Assembly (NCBI GenBank): GCA_933207985.1
Contig: OW240921.1
Span: 118,138,907-118,202,906, forward strand
Length of the DNA: 64,000 bases
Source of the DNA: Pelobates cultripes
Lineage: Eukaryota > Chordata > Amphibia > Anura > Pelobatidae
Reading direction: 5' to 3'
Shown here: positions 9,736 to 20,095 of the stretch, one piece after another
Position numbering within the stretch: position 1 is the first letter of the stretch
Layout: each line of letters begins with the position of its first letter
Translations under genes and position numbers: made by a program
Notes under the pieces: generated by a model
The model's input: only the letters and a program-made list of their open reading frames with translations
The model's database searches: none
Told to the model about the DNA's origin: nothing

Positions 9736-11380
9736 GTGGGGCCTGACTGTCCTGGAGGGAAGACGTGCCTAATTGAAGCTTACTACTGATCATTGCTAAA
9801 ACGGCTAAAAAGGCACCTCCAAACCACGAGACAATGCACACATTGACCCCAAGCAACGTACTGGCACTCAGTCCACACGGTAAACCGTTGATGCGGCCCG
9901 TGAACGGACGACAGACAGTAGGCTATACCCGTGCAGGCATGTGGCCGGGAGCACACTGGACGGGAGCGGCAGCCGAGCTCCCTGCCTGGAGTGGCCTGGG
10001 AGCCGATTGCTACAAACGGGTATCCCGCAACCCCCCCCTAGGGAACGGTGGGGGTGATCCCGGTCCACCACTGGGAGTCTTTCCAGATATGTCAGAAACA
10101 ACGGAGGAACCTATCGTAGGGTCAAGAGACTCACCAAAGATGGAGGCGACCACGCGGTCTGCGAGCAGCCAGGAAGTACAACAAGCCCCTCTGACCAGCT
10201 TGGAGCAAATATTCACAAACTTCTGGCTGAAGCTTGAGTACAGAATGCAGCAGGGAGCCCAACAAATGCCCACCTCAAGCCGCCCACAAAGACATGCACC
10301 GCCTGACACACAGTGGCAACCGGCAGCCCTGGGGAGGCCCAAAACCATGAGAAGGTGGCGGAGAGACAGGCAGACAACTCACCCATACAGGGAGGCGAAA
10401 CGGAGAACACCGCCGAAAGCAAACGCTGGCACGACTCGGACACCATTTACTAGAGGGGCGACTCTACCCCAACCACATGACTCACCCAAACGACACCTAC
10501 CACGCCCGCAGACTCACCGCATCGAATGGCGACTACATGGGCATCCACGGCAAGGCCCTGCACAGCCCCAACGAGCAATCGGTTGAAAATCAAAGCGCAT
10601 TGCATATCTGGCTCCGCGATAGGGAGATTGGTCACGGCACACTTCACCACAATGCGACACCGGAAAATGACCATCTTTCCGCTGGCTAGCCCAGAGAAGG
10701 ACTTGAGCCTGGGAGACCCCAGGGGACCTTAAAGTATTTGTATAGCATTATTTTATTGCCTACACATAAGCACTCTCCAGCCTATATTTGCCACCTCACA
10801 CTTAAGATAAATGATCCAAGTGCAAACCCAGGCAAATAGGGGCACCTCACATGTAAAATAGCTTTAGCTCGCTTACTGAGGCTCAACTACTGACGTAACA
10901 CGTCAATGCGATACTAAGGGTAATTTCTCTGGTTTAAGCATAACCCACATCCTAGTCTCTCCTACCACTACTCCACTTTGGGGCGTTAGTGTCGCTAATC
11001 TCAACTTAGTAATACTCGTGGGTGCAGCGCCCTTACTCAACTCTGCAATTAGCTTCCAGTGCACCTGAGCCTCCTGTTATGACGGATAGGTTGTTATACT
11101 CACTCTCCTTAACCATACCAGTGCCACTTGTCAGCAGCCCTTACTGTTGTACATAGTCCACACCGCAAACGCCCTGCTAACCTACCTGACCTGCCATTTT
11201 AAGCGTAGTCTAACTACTGAAACATCATTACCCAACTTGTATTACTCTCGTTTTAACACTGTCGACTTACATATAAAATTGTGCATGTATTCTGGACTAC
11301 CCCATTGTTACATATGTTTCAAGTTTGCTGAGGATTGCCATTGGGGTACCTCACGCACTCATGTTATTCTCGATATGCAC
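9736..11380 (+). mobile_element. 1.65-kb insert of uncertain class, 250-aa ORF
   Basis: It interrupts Tc1-like sequence, with imperfect flanks TACGCTG (to 9735) and TACAATGCTG (to 11390). It is less AT-rich than its surroundings in the first kilobase. The open frame 9834-10586 contains an internal M-S-E-T-T-E-E-P start at about 10090, a Gln-rich helix-like stretch (L-E-Q-I-F-T-N-F-W-L-K-L-E) and a basic Pro/Arg/Thr-rich tail. The tail would suit a nucleic-acid-binding gag- or ORF1-like protein. No RT or transposase is seen. A non-autonomous LINE or gag-only element is one possibility. Confidence 0.4.
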
Positions 11381-11385
11381 TACAA

Positions 11386-11483
11386 TGCTGATTCCATAGC
11401 TGAAGAGTTCTAAACTGCCACTGGCATTAATATCAGTACACAATCTGTGCTATGTGGGCTTCATGGGAAGGGTTTGCCATGAA
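11386..11483 (+). pseudogene. Tc1-like transposase, middle fragment
   Basis: The text CACTGGCATTAATATCAGTA and GGGCTTCATGGGAAGGGTTT matches the expected continuation of the Tc1-like transposase region broken at 9735. It ends where a CAGGGCCGGCCTTAGG sequence begins. Confidence 0.65.
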
Positions 11484-11710
11484 CAGGGCCGGCCTTAGGG
11501 GTGTGCGAGCTATGCGGCTGCACAGGGCGCCTTGGAGCAGTGGGCGCCCTGTGGCCGACACAGCTCACACATTTCCGGCTGCCTGGGTGGAGGATTTCAT
11601 TATTCTCCACCCGGGATAAAAAATGTTTTTTAAAAAAAGCATTGTGGTGGGGGATAGTGTGCGGCAGGGGCGGGGCTAGAACTGTTGGACCAGGCAATTG
11701 CTGCATGGGA
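11484..11710 (+). mobile_element. hAT-like non-autonomous element end (CAGGGCCGGCCTTAGG)
   Basis: It begins CAGGGCCGGCCTTAGG with GC-rich sequence behind it, then a palindrome (CTGGGTGGAGGATTTC and TTCTCCACCCGGGA) like that at 1697-1785. The other end is not resolved. Confidence 0.4.
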
Positions 11711-12064
11711 AGCAGGCAGGAGTCATAAAAAACCTCTGACCTGCTTGGATATACAATACAGGATCAGATAAGGTCCTTATGAATTTAATTTACTTTCATA
11801 TAAGAAAGAAAATAGATAAAATCGAAACCTAGGCGTGTTAGTATCATAGACTAGCAGCCTACTTAATCCAAGCAGGTCAGAGGTTTTTTATGATATATGT
11901 TCACAGACTATATATGATATAAGAACTATTTTAGTGCTTGCACTAACCTCTTACTTGTCTATTATTTGGACTTTTATGTATGTTTGATCTGTGAGACCAA
12001 GAAACTGTTTATTTGTTGTTTTCTTTAAGAGATTTAGAATTTCTGAAGATTGTATTGACATTTA
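11711..12064. repeat. AT-rich host of the hammerhead insert, left part
   Basis: It contains an inverted pair: CATAAAAAACCTCTGACCTG at about 11733 and CAGGTCAGAGGTTTTTTATG at about 11873. The same unit continues after the insert (13028-13300) and ends ACCCTATAGTGATCCTTTAA, which read in reverse starts TTAAAGGATCACTATAGGG like a T2-type MITE terminus. The last 15 bp (12050-12064) are the left target duplication. Confidence 0.45.
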
Positions 12065-12267
12065 GAGTCAAAAATGGGTCGCAAGAGAATACTGAGAATG
12101 GGCAGCAGCTGAAATAGCCTGCCCTTCGGTCAGTCCCCGCTCAGTTCTCAAGCTGATTTTTGCTCATCTTGTGCCATTACAGAGAGAACATATCTGAAGC
12201 ATATCAGACTGGTCCCACCCATACGGGCAGTCCAGATCCGAAATGCCAGCAAGTTCTCTCTGCACGA

Positions 12268-12337
12268 GAGATACAGCAACCACAGACGATCGTTTCAGCC
12301 TTGTTAGACATCATCAGTGAGGCATAGCTGATATCTC
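12268..12337 (-). ncRNA. Hammerhead ribozyme, copy 1 (inverted)
   Basis: On the minus strand: CTGATGA at 12317-12311, stem II with an AACA loop (one G-U pair), then GAAACGATCGTC at 12296-12285, ending in the GUC cleavage site. The outer stem I pairs GAGATA with TATCTC and CAGC with GCTG. One pair in the inner helix of stem I is broken compared with the other copies. Confidence 0.8.
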
Positions 12338-12414
12338 CCTAGGCACCGTGAGCAAGGGGTCCACGTCTGGATTATCCCTTTAAACTTGTGGAGAGTCAAA
12401 AATGGGTCGCAAGA

Positions 12415-12484
12415 GAGATATCAGCTATGCCTCACTGATGATGCCTAACGAGGCTGAAACGATCGTCTGGGGTTGCTGTATCTC
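12415..12484 (+). ncRNA. Hammerhead ribozyme, copy 2 (type I)
   Basis: The core is CTGATGA (12435-12441). Stem II pairs GCCT (12443-12446) with AGGC (12451-12454) around AACG. GAA then leads into stem III, ACG-AT-CGT, and the GTC cleavage triplet ends at 12467. Stem I pairs 12430-12434 with 12468-12472 (one G-U), then has an internal loop, then CAGC with GCTG and GAGATA with TATCTC. A short three-base-pair stem III and an internal loop in stem I are typical of Penelope-like and retrozyme hammerheads. Confidence 0.87.
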
Positions 12485-12741
12485 TCGTGCAGAGAGAACT
12501 TGCTGGCATTTCGGATCTGGACTGCCTGTATGGGTGGGACCAGTCTGATATGCTTCAGATATGTTCTCTCTGTAATGGCACAAGTTGAGCTAAAACCAGC
12601 TTGAGTTCTGAGCGGGGACCCACCGAAGGGCATGCTATTTTAGCTGCTGTCCGTTCTCAGAATACTCTTGCGACCCATTTTTTGCTCTCCATTAGTTTAA
12701 AGGGTAATCCAGACGTGGACCCCTTGCTCATGGTGCCTAGG

Positions 12742-12811
12742 GAGATATCAGCTATGCCTCACTGATGATGCCTAACAAGGCTGAAACGATCGTCTGGGGT
12801 TGCTGTATCTC
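12742..12811 (+). ncRNA. Hammerhead ribozyme, copy 3 (type I)
   Basis: It has the same architecture as copy 2: CTGATGA 12762-12768, stem II GCCT/AGGC with an AACA loop (12770-12781), GAAACGATCGTC 12783-12794, and stem I from GAGATA (12742) to TATCTC (12811). Predicted cleavage follows 12794. All core residues required for catalysis are present. The only oddity, shared with copy 2, is a U-U opposition at the base of stem II. Confidence 0.87.
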
Positions 12812-13027
12812 TCGAGCAGAGAGAACTTGCTGGCATTTCGGATCTGGACTGCCTGTATGGGTGGGACCAGTCTGATATGCTTCAGATATGTTCTCTCTGT
12901 AATGGCACAAGTTAAGCTAAAACCAGCTTGAGTTCTGAGTGGGGACCCACCGAAGGGCATGCTATTTTAGCTGCTGTCCATTCTCAGAATACTCTTGCGA
13001 CCCATTTTTTGCTTGTATTGACATTTA

Positions 13028-13310
13028 CATCCAATATTTATATTCACTTTTTGCTATTATATATCTAGTGTTATCTATTACATGTTAAAAGCTCCTGGAT
13101 ACCTATATGCTCATTTATCTGTAAGTTCTTATAGGATCTGGTGAAATCCTATCCTTTCCAGTTTCAGAGCTTTTATCCTATCTTTCTCTTTGTCTTATTC
13201 CCTCTTTTATATCCTTTGATAGACACATCTTGTGACTATCAGGATTTATCATTCACCTAACGTTTGTGTTCCTGACCCTATAGTGATCCTTTAATATTTC
13301 ATAAAAATTC
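13028..13310. repeat. AT-rich host of the hammerhead insert, right part
   Basis: Continuation of 11711-12064 after the target duplication. It ends CCTATAGTGATCCTTTAA near 13297, a TTAAAGG-type terminus when read in reverse. No coding signal. Confidence 0.4.
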
Positions 13311-13343
13311 GAGTGCCATTGTAATGTTTCAGCATACCAAGAC

Positions 13344-14309
13344 TTTTTTTTTTTTTGACAATCTTTATTTTCATTTTCATGGAAGTATACAACATTGTTG
13401 AAACGGGTATTTCAAAGTTAACATTTTAATGTGAACTTTATAAGTTGAACAGCGTGTAACTTTTTCATTTTAACAGCTGTGAACCATGTGTCTTGTTAGA
13501 TAACTGGTTTCTGGTCAAGTGTTATGTTTACCATTTTTGTGGGTATGGTAGAGTGGGTTAGTTCAGTTTGTGTAGGAAGCCCTAGGGGGCTGAGGTTCAG
13601 GTCATGTCCTAGACATTGTATCCCTGCGGATGCCTGCGACTATTGTACGGGTCGGTCGGATTGTGCACTTTTGTCATGACTAATGCTGGCTTCATGTAAC
13701 GCCATGTTAGGGCGTATTGTCTAGTGAGTTGTGTGAGTTCGTCTGTCTAGATTTCTGTATAGTGGGCTGAGCGCTTTGGTGCTACCTGTATGAGGGGGCT
13801 AGTCTCAGATCCCCTTGTCTCTTTGCAGTCCCGTGTTGTGCGTACTTTGGCTTTCTAAAGGCTCAGTTTCGTGGTCATACTCTGCTAATGGAGTCTTAAG
13901 TGTCATTCATATGTCTTAGTTACATAGTATGGCGTTATATTGTCTGCCCCTTCTGCGGCTCCATCGGTCTGATCTTTACTAGTTTGTCTGGGCTGTCATT
14001 CTAAGTTTTTTCGGGATGCTTTAGTCGTGGATAGTTCCGTCCGGTGTCTGGAGTGGTTGGGGGGGCCTGGAGGGGGAGGGGTGGGTATGGGGAGGCTAGG
14101 AGGGGTGTGTGAATGCGGCAGGTGAGGGGTTTCTCCCCCGGTGTGTCCGGTCCTGTGCTGTTTTATTTTGGGATCGGCTGTTTAATGGGGTCTGTTTTGT
14201 AGAGTTGCCCTCTCGGCCTTCTTAGAGATGTATATCGCCCAGAGGTACCAGGTCAGGGCGCACTGTTCCGGGCGGCCTCGCAGTTCTGCCATCAGGGTGT
14301 CCATAGAGT
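13344..14309 (-). mobile_element. L1-like LINE 3' end with poly(A) tail
   Basis: It starts on the plus strand with 13 Ts (a poly(A) tail on the minus strand) and is flanked by a 9-bp duplication, TACCAAGAC, at 13335-13343 and 14310-14318. At the far end the minus strand has a short open C-terminal frame (T-L-M-A-E-L-R-G-R-P, then W-Y-L-W-A-I-Y-I-S-K-K) ending near 14180, consistent with an ORF2 tail. The rest would be a long 3' UTR. It splits the Tc1-like transposase. Confidence 0.65.
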
Positions 14310-14692
14310 TACCAAGACATTTTAAGCAATGCTATGCTTCCAACTTTGTGTGTACAGTTTGGGGAAGGCCCTTTTTTACTCCAGCATGACTGTGGGCAGT
14401 GCACAAAGCAAGGTCCATAAAGACATTAGATAAGGTTAGATAAGTTTGGTGTTGAAGAAATTGACTGGCCCGCCCTTCTTGTCGAACATCAGTGCCTGCT
14501 CTCACAAATGCTCTACTGGATGAATGGGCAAAAACTCTCAAAATCAGCTCCCAGAACAGTAGAAGCTGTTATAGCTGCAAAGGGGGGAGGGGGAAACTAC
14601 ATATCAATGTCTATGTATTTAGAATGTGATGTCATAAAAATCCCCGTTGGTGTAATGGTCAGGTATCCCAATACTTTTATCCATATAGTGTA
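14310..14692 (+). pseudogene. Tc1-like transposase C-terminal remnant and right end
   Basis: Sequence resumes at TACCAAGACATTTTAAGCAA and continues through CCAGCATGACTGTG to ATGCTCTACTGGATGAATGG. Compared with recalled Tc1-like elements, about 65 bp covering the S-P-D-L-N-P-I-E catalytic block are missing near 14475. It ends in the right terminal repeat, followed by TA. Confidence 0.65.
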
Positions 14693-14694
14693 TA

Positions 14695-14775
14695 GAAAGA
14701 GCTTGGCTCACAAGCTTACAATCTAGAAGGAATGGGGAGACAGGGAAAGCACAAGCTATAGAGAAAGCTCTGCCC
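14695..14775. repeat. 63-bp tandem repeat array, right part
   Basis: It carries AGAGCTTGGC-type text, AAGCTTACAATCTAGAAGG and a second AGAAAGCTC start. These are the same units as 8985-9363, now beyond the Tc1-like insertion. Confidence 0.8.
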
Positions 14776-15649
14776 ACTATTGGAATAAACACTAATGGAA
14801 TATATTTAATATATTGTCTCAGCACAATACCCTGTAAGAGGGACTGACTTTATGCACAGAGACAGTAGAAGTCAGGCCTCCTGGACCCAGCAAAGTCCAG
14901 GCTGAGAGTTGGATTTCGCTTTTATTTTTTGGCAGCACCTGTTACAGATCCCCATCTGCGTTCCCACTGAACAACTAAGCCTTTGTCTTGTTACAGAAAG
15001 CAGCTTCCACCTCCTTCTTTGGGGAACTTGTGAATAGAACACACATCCACATCTTGTCCTTTCCCAGAGTAAACTGACCACTTATCAATGAGTTGTGGGT
15101 CCCACATCGAGTCTCCCACCGCTGCGTGACCACAGGCACTGCCCTGCTAAAAGCAGCCATTTACTGCCATCAGTGTCCTGTTACCCAGAGGATACGATTC
15201 CCTGTAACCCATATGGACATGAGAAATATAGAAGCGTCATCTGAGTCTTCGTACAGACACGATTCTCACCGGAATTAACCTGTTAAATGTCGGTATGTAA
15301 ATCAAAAGAGACTGACTACAGACAAGGAGTACGAAACTCAATGCTGAATATTTTTCAGCTAGGACCCCCTTTAATGTCCTTAGACCTACTGAAAATAAAT
15401 CTACCTTCACCTGACAAAGAACAAATATATTTGAAAGGCACATTTGTTGCAGTATTTCAATGTGTCAAAGGGTAGACAGCACAGGTTTCCGAGTGTTGCA
15501 TTAAAACTGTTAAAGAGGATTGTGCTGGAGATAATGAAAGAAAGGAAACACTTTTAGTCACTAAGCAGTGAATTGTTAGCCAACTAACTATGCAACTCTG
15601 AACAGTTGCTCTCACCGTACTATAAGTCCCTGCATTATTTAATAAAGTA
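14776..15649. other. Unassigned sequence
   Basis: Mixed-composition sequence with only 60-70-aa frames and no recognisable motif, repeat family or RNA gene. Confidence 0.5.
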
Positions 15650-15800
15650 AAAATTTAAAGCAAATTCAAAATGAGGATTAAATGTAAGGCCAGAGTATTC
15701 GGACTAGAAGCACAGCTGACTTAGGAAATATTTTAAAATTGCAGTTTTGACCTTGAAATTCCCTTTGAATTCTCACTTTAGTAAATAAACCCTATACTGC
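15650..15800. mobile_element. Palindromic MITE (GTGAGAATTCAAAG family), diverged copy
   Basis: The right end reads TTGACCTTGAAATTCCCTTT, then GAATTCTCACTTTAGTAAAT. The same end occurs at 30572-30690, 32385-32515 and 32990-33155. The left arm is eroded. Confidence 0.5.
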
Positions 15801-15975
15801 ATATTGTTTTGTCTTATTAATTGATAAATCAAATGATATTGCATATATAGTCACAAAAATATATTTTTTGTCTGTTATTTGCTTGTAAATATTCAGACTA
15901 GGGAACAGAAGACTAATGTTGACTCAAATTAAAGAGACACTCCATTGGTGATTTTTCCAATTGTCTTAATATTTA

Positions 15976-17552
15976 CACCCTGTTCCAAATTATTATGCAA
16001 ATGATATTTTTCTCAATTACCTAAATAATTGATGTAAATAACAGTCAGCATAATTCTCATGTTATCAACTATTAAGAGTACAATTCAAAATTTATTAAAC
16101 AAACCTCCTAATGATAAAAGTATTTTTTTTAAACATAAAAAACTTACAATGCACTGTTTCAAATTATTACGCACACTAAGTTTCAAAACACTTTATAGAT
16201 GGTAAAGAACTGAAAATTGTCATTTGTTGTGTTTGCAGCATATTTACTGAAATCAAAAGATATTTCAATCAAACTTATAACAACATTTTAACTTTTTAAA
16301 CATTTTAACAGGTCACGTTACATTTTAACATAGGACCTCTTATTTGATAGCAGCTTCACAAGTCTTGCATCAATTGAACTTGTGATTTTTTGGACAGTTT
16401 CTGCTTGAATTTGTTTGCAAGATGTCAGAATAGCCTCCCAGAGCTGCTGTTTGGATGTAAACTGCCTCCCACCCTCTTAGATCTTTTTCTTGAGGATGCT
16501 CCAAAGGTTCTCAATAGGATTGAGGTCAGGGGAGGATGGAGGCCACACCATGACTTTCTCTCTTTTTATCCCCATAGCAGCCATTGATGCAGAGGTATTC
16601 TTTGCAGCATGAGATGGTGCATTGTCATGCATGAAGATGATTTTATTACGGAAAGCATAGTTCTTCCTTCTGTACCAGGGAAGAAAGTGGTCAGTCAGAA
16701 ACTCCACATACTTTGCAGAGGTCATCTTTACACCTTCGGGGACCCTAAAGGGGCCAACCAGCTCTCTTCCCATGATTCCGGCCCAAAACATGACTCCACC
16801 ACCGCCTTGCTGACGTCGCAGCCTTGTTGGAACAGGGTGGCCGTCCACCAACCAGCCACTACTCCATCCATCTGGACCATCCAGGGCTGCACAGCACTCA
16901 TCAGTGAACAGGGCTGTTTGAAAATTAGTCTTCATGTATTTTTCTGCCCAATGCAGCCGTTTCTGCTTGTGAGCATTGGTTAGTGGTGGCCAAATAGAAG
17001 GTTTATGTACAGTTGCAAGACTCTGGAGGACACCTTGATGTCTGTGGGACTGCAGAGGCACCAGCAGCTTTAAATATCTGTTTGCTGCTATGTAATGGTA
17101 TTTTAGCAGCTGCTCTCTTGATCCGATGCATTGATCTGGTAGAAATCTTCCTCAATGTGCCTTTATCTGCACAAACCCATCTGTGCTCTGAATCAGCCAC
17201 AAATCTCTTAATAGTGCGATGATCACGCTTAAGTTTTCGTGAATATCTAATGTTTTCATACCTAGTCCAAGGCATTGAACTATTTCACTCTTTTCGGCAG
17301 CCGAGAGATCCTTTTTCTTCCCCATATTGCATGAAAATGGTGCTCTGTTTAATAATGTAGAACACCCTCCTTTAGTAGTTTTTCCTTAAATTGGGCTCAG
17401 CAGGCAATCAAATTGTCACAGGTGTCTGAGATTGTTTTCGGTGATCAAAAGAGCCCTGAGACACAATGCCATCCATGTGTTAAACTGAAAATCAAAATAT
17501 TTAATATTTGTGACACTTAAATAGAATTTGCATAATAATTTGGAACAGGGTG
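15976..17552 (-). mobile_element. Tc1/mariner element with DD37E transposase
   Basis: Terminal inverted repeats CACCCTGTTCCAAATTATTA (about 27 matching bases) lie at 15976 onward and, complemented, up to 17552. TA duplications are at 15974-15975 and 17553-17554. The 1577-bp length is normal for the superfamily. The encoded transposase is on the minus strand and frameshifted. Confidence 0.9.
16477..17325 (-). pseudogene. Tc1/mariner transposase, frameshifted
   Basis: The start ATG at 17325 opens M-G-K-K-K-D-L-S-A-A-E-K. The frame shifts before 17275, continuing as I-R-Y-S-R-K-L with R-T-I-K-R-F (helix-turn-helix region). It shifts again near 17020-17060 into the catalytic domain. Catalytic blocks are F-T-D-E, I-F-M-H-D-N-A-P-S-H and S-S-P-D-L-N-P-I-E-N-L-W. 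The second aspartate and the glutamate are separated by 37 residues, so the triad is DD37E. This spacing is known from mosquito ITmD37E and vertebrate TRT elements. At least two frameshifts make it inactive. Confidence 0.85.
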
Positions 17553-17559
17553 TAATTGT

Positions 17560-19360
17560 GTGAAACATGTAACTCATAAAATATTCATGTCTCATGATAT
17601 GCTTTTTCTGCAGTGCAATCTGTAGAAATCAGGAAATGGATGAGACCTTCTATCCAATGCTGAGGCTACATTGCTGTACACCTGGCCACGACTGGTTTCA
17701 TTCATGTTTCTTCTCAATAATTACATTATTTGTGATTTTTTTGTGTGTGACTTCTCGTGGAAGAAGGACATAAGAGAGTGGGGTTAGAGAGAGTGAAATT
17801 ATTTTTTTGAAAGCATCATGCACCTGCTATCTTGTGAAAAAGACGATTCTCTCCCTGCACAATCCCCTGTGACTGTTGGAGGCAGCCATTTGGTAGCGCT
17901 GTGCCAAAGTAAAACTTTGAATTCCCTTAAGGTGCCAGCCCAATTTTTAGAAGTCATGTTTGTGAATGTTGAGTAATGCTTAAGCTATGTATTGTTTTTG
18001 GTGGCTGCCTATGGAATTTGTATGTGTGTGCATGTGCAGTCCTTTGGCCAGGGAGGGGGGCATGAATCCTTGTTGAACCCTAGTCTTCTGGTGGATGGAA
18101 CTTGCAGTTTGCACATTTGGTGGGAAAAGACCACTTGTGCCTCTCTCCCCAATCTGGTGCCCCAGCATGTTAGAGTGTTGCCATTTTATGCCACGGCAAT
18201 GCTTGGTATCACGGAGAAGCACTGGAATTTGGTGGAGTTACCCGGGATTTCACTTGCTGCAGTTGCAGACCACAGGCTCCCCTGTGCTCACAGAGGGTGC
18301 TCCAGATCGTCTGTGGAGATAAGAGAATCTCCAAAACTGGCCCATTTGGGTGTGGCGGCCATGTGATTGCTTCCAGATGCTCTAAGGGTATTACAGCGAT
18401 GCCTTGATGTCGAGGCATCCTGCAATACCTCTTTTGACTGCCATGCCACAGACCGATCACTTCCGGGTTGCCTCACGTGGTGTCCAGCAGTGTAGCAGAG
18501 CATCGGAAGCCATCGGGCAGGATTCCGATGTTCTGCCTGTGTGCTGAGTGCCTCAATGGGTCAAGACACGCAGTGAAAACTTAAAGATCTTGCACCTTTT
18601 TAAAGATACTTTTGGCATAGGCACATTTTTTGTAAAACTATCATCTTACAATCAACTGCTTTCAAATAGAAAAGCTGTTCATGTCACATTGACTACTAAA
18701 TGGCATGGCATATCTGACCATGACCATACAGTTAATCTTACAACACTTTTATTATTACTGCACCAATTTGCCATAGGTTAGATGCATGTGTAGATTGGGG
18801 AAGTATCTGACAATCGCTATATTGGAACGGATATCCACAACACAGCCTATATTTGATTAGTTTATTAGAATTATTTTGTTTGTTTATTTTTCTCCAAAGC
18901 TCTTGGACAGAGTGGATTAGCTCAAGACACGCTCCTTGAGGTTTTCATCCCATTTAAAGAAGAGGAACTGTTACCTTCTAGATGGAGTTACACGTGGTCT
19001 TTCCCAGATAATATACACCTTTTAAATGGATCCTAAATTGGAATCTTTAAGCCAATTAATGCTAGTGCAAGTGAACTGGGGACACTTCTCCCACAAGGTA
19101 CTATATCTGAAAATACTTCAGATCTACTATTATATACTCTATATATGTCATGGACCCAGTTCTATTCCTGGACCCCCTCATACCTTCATGGAAAAATGTA
19201 TCTTCACACAAAGGTTCCATGAACTCTTACTGTTATACAAACTATCTCTCCATATAATGTTCAAGTTTATTTAGCTAAATAATATTTAAATCTTACACAG
19301 CATTCTTGGTTTATAAAGTATGCACACTTTTCAAACAATGTATTTGTCTGTCCATTGTAT
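17560..19360. other. Unassigned sequence
   Basis: No gene, tandem array or known element recognised. 18000-18540 is richer in G and C and has overlapping 70-124-aa frames on both strands without motifs, so it may be part of an old repeat. Confidence 0.45.
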
Positions 19361-19482
<122 letters not shown>

Positions 19483-19609
19483 AGAGAGAATAAAGCATTC
19501 CAAAATAAAATGTTATCCGACCAGGATGACCCAAAGAAACAGAAACACATCACATTCAGAGTGTACATATTCATAGACAAAACCAAGACAGACAGAAAAA
19601 CTAATATAG

Positions 19610-20000
19610 AGACAGACATTAGCATGAACAAACAGAATGGCATATAGACAGAATTATAAACAGGCTGACAGACAGAATTACAGACAGACAAAGAAAGACA
19701 GATAGATTGATAGAAAAACAGGGAGACTGTTGGTAGACATACATGTAGACAGATATTGAAAAACTGACAAAATGATAAACAGAATCACAGGCAGTGTAAT
19801 AGAATGACAGAATGATAGAATGACAGACAGTGTGATAGAATGACATACAGACCGACAGAATGATAGTGTGATAGAATGACAGACAGAATGACAGTGTGAT
19901 AGAATGGCAGACAGACAGAATGGCAGTGTGATATACATAGAGTGTAATAGAATAAAAGACAGAATGACAGTGTGATAGAATGACAGACAGTAAAGACAAA
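19610..20000. repeat. GACAGACAG/GTGATAGAAT imperfect tandem array, left part
   Basis: Short degenerate units such as AGAATGACAGACAGTGTGAT repeat irregularly. Minus-strand frames read Ser/His/Leu-rich peptides across it and are not genes. The array reappears at 20430-20640. Confidence 0.85.
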
Positions 20001-20095
20001 AAGGGAATTGGAGCCACACACGGGACATGCGTTTTATAGTAATGGTGCTGCCATAGAGTCCAAAATGTATGCATAATACAGATTACGGAACTGCG
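20001..20095 (+). repeat. Dispersed repeat, copy 1 (partner at 31200-31294)
   Basis: GGGAATTGGAGCCACACACG and CATAATACAGATTAC are shared in order with 31200-31294 (GAATTGGGGGCACAACCCGG and AAAATACAGATTAC), same strand. Family unknown. Confidence 0.6.

Larger units (their letters stand above)
12065..13012. mobile_element. Hammerhead-ribozyme retroelement (Penelope-like LTR / retrozyme type), 948 bp
   Basis: The insert is flanked by a perfect 15-bp direct repeat, TTGTATTGACATTTA, at 12050-12064 and 13013-13027. It holds three related units. The first is inverted (about 12065-12390), followed by a 20-odd-bp inverted stub. A direct unit from about 12414 is followed by another direct unit from about 12741 that ends at 13012. 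Each unit carries a hammerhead core, and the two direct cores are 327 bp apart. No reverse transcriptase or GIY-YIG frame is present, so the insert is non-autonomous. Hammerheads in pseudo-LTRs of Penelope-like elements and in tandem retrozymes are established; assignment to either is inference. Confidence 0.8.
9364..14692 (+). mobile_element. Tc1-like transposon, decayed and filled with later insertions
   Basis: The left end reads TATTATATAGACAAAAGTAT and the right end, on the opposite strand, TACACTATATGGATAAAAGT. TA duplications lie at 9362-9363 and 14693-14694. Tc1-like pieces are found at 9364-9735, about 11386-11483, about 13312-13343 and 14310-14692. A typical element of this kind is about 1.6 kb; the 5.3-kb span is explained by insertions. 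The family with a CACTATATGGACAAAAGTAT end is common in fish and frogs. Confidence 0.8.

Noticed and set aside
12445..12960. Paired 62-aa minus-strand frames at 12445 and 12772
   Set aside because: They are duplicates because the hammerhead unit is duplicated; they run antisense through the ribozyme and have no domain.
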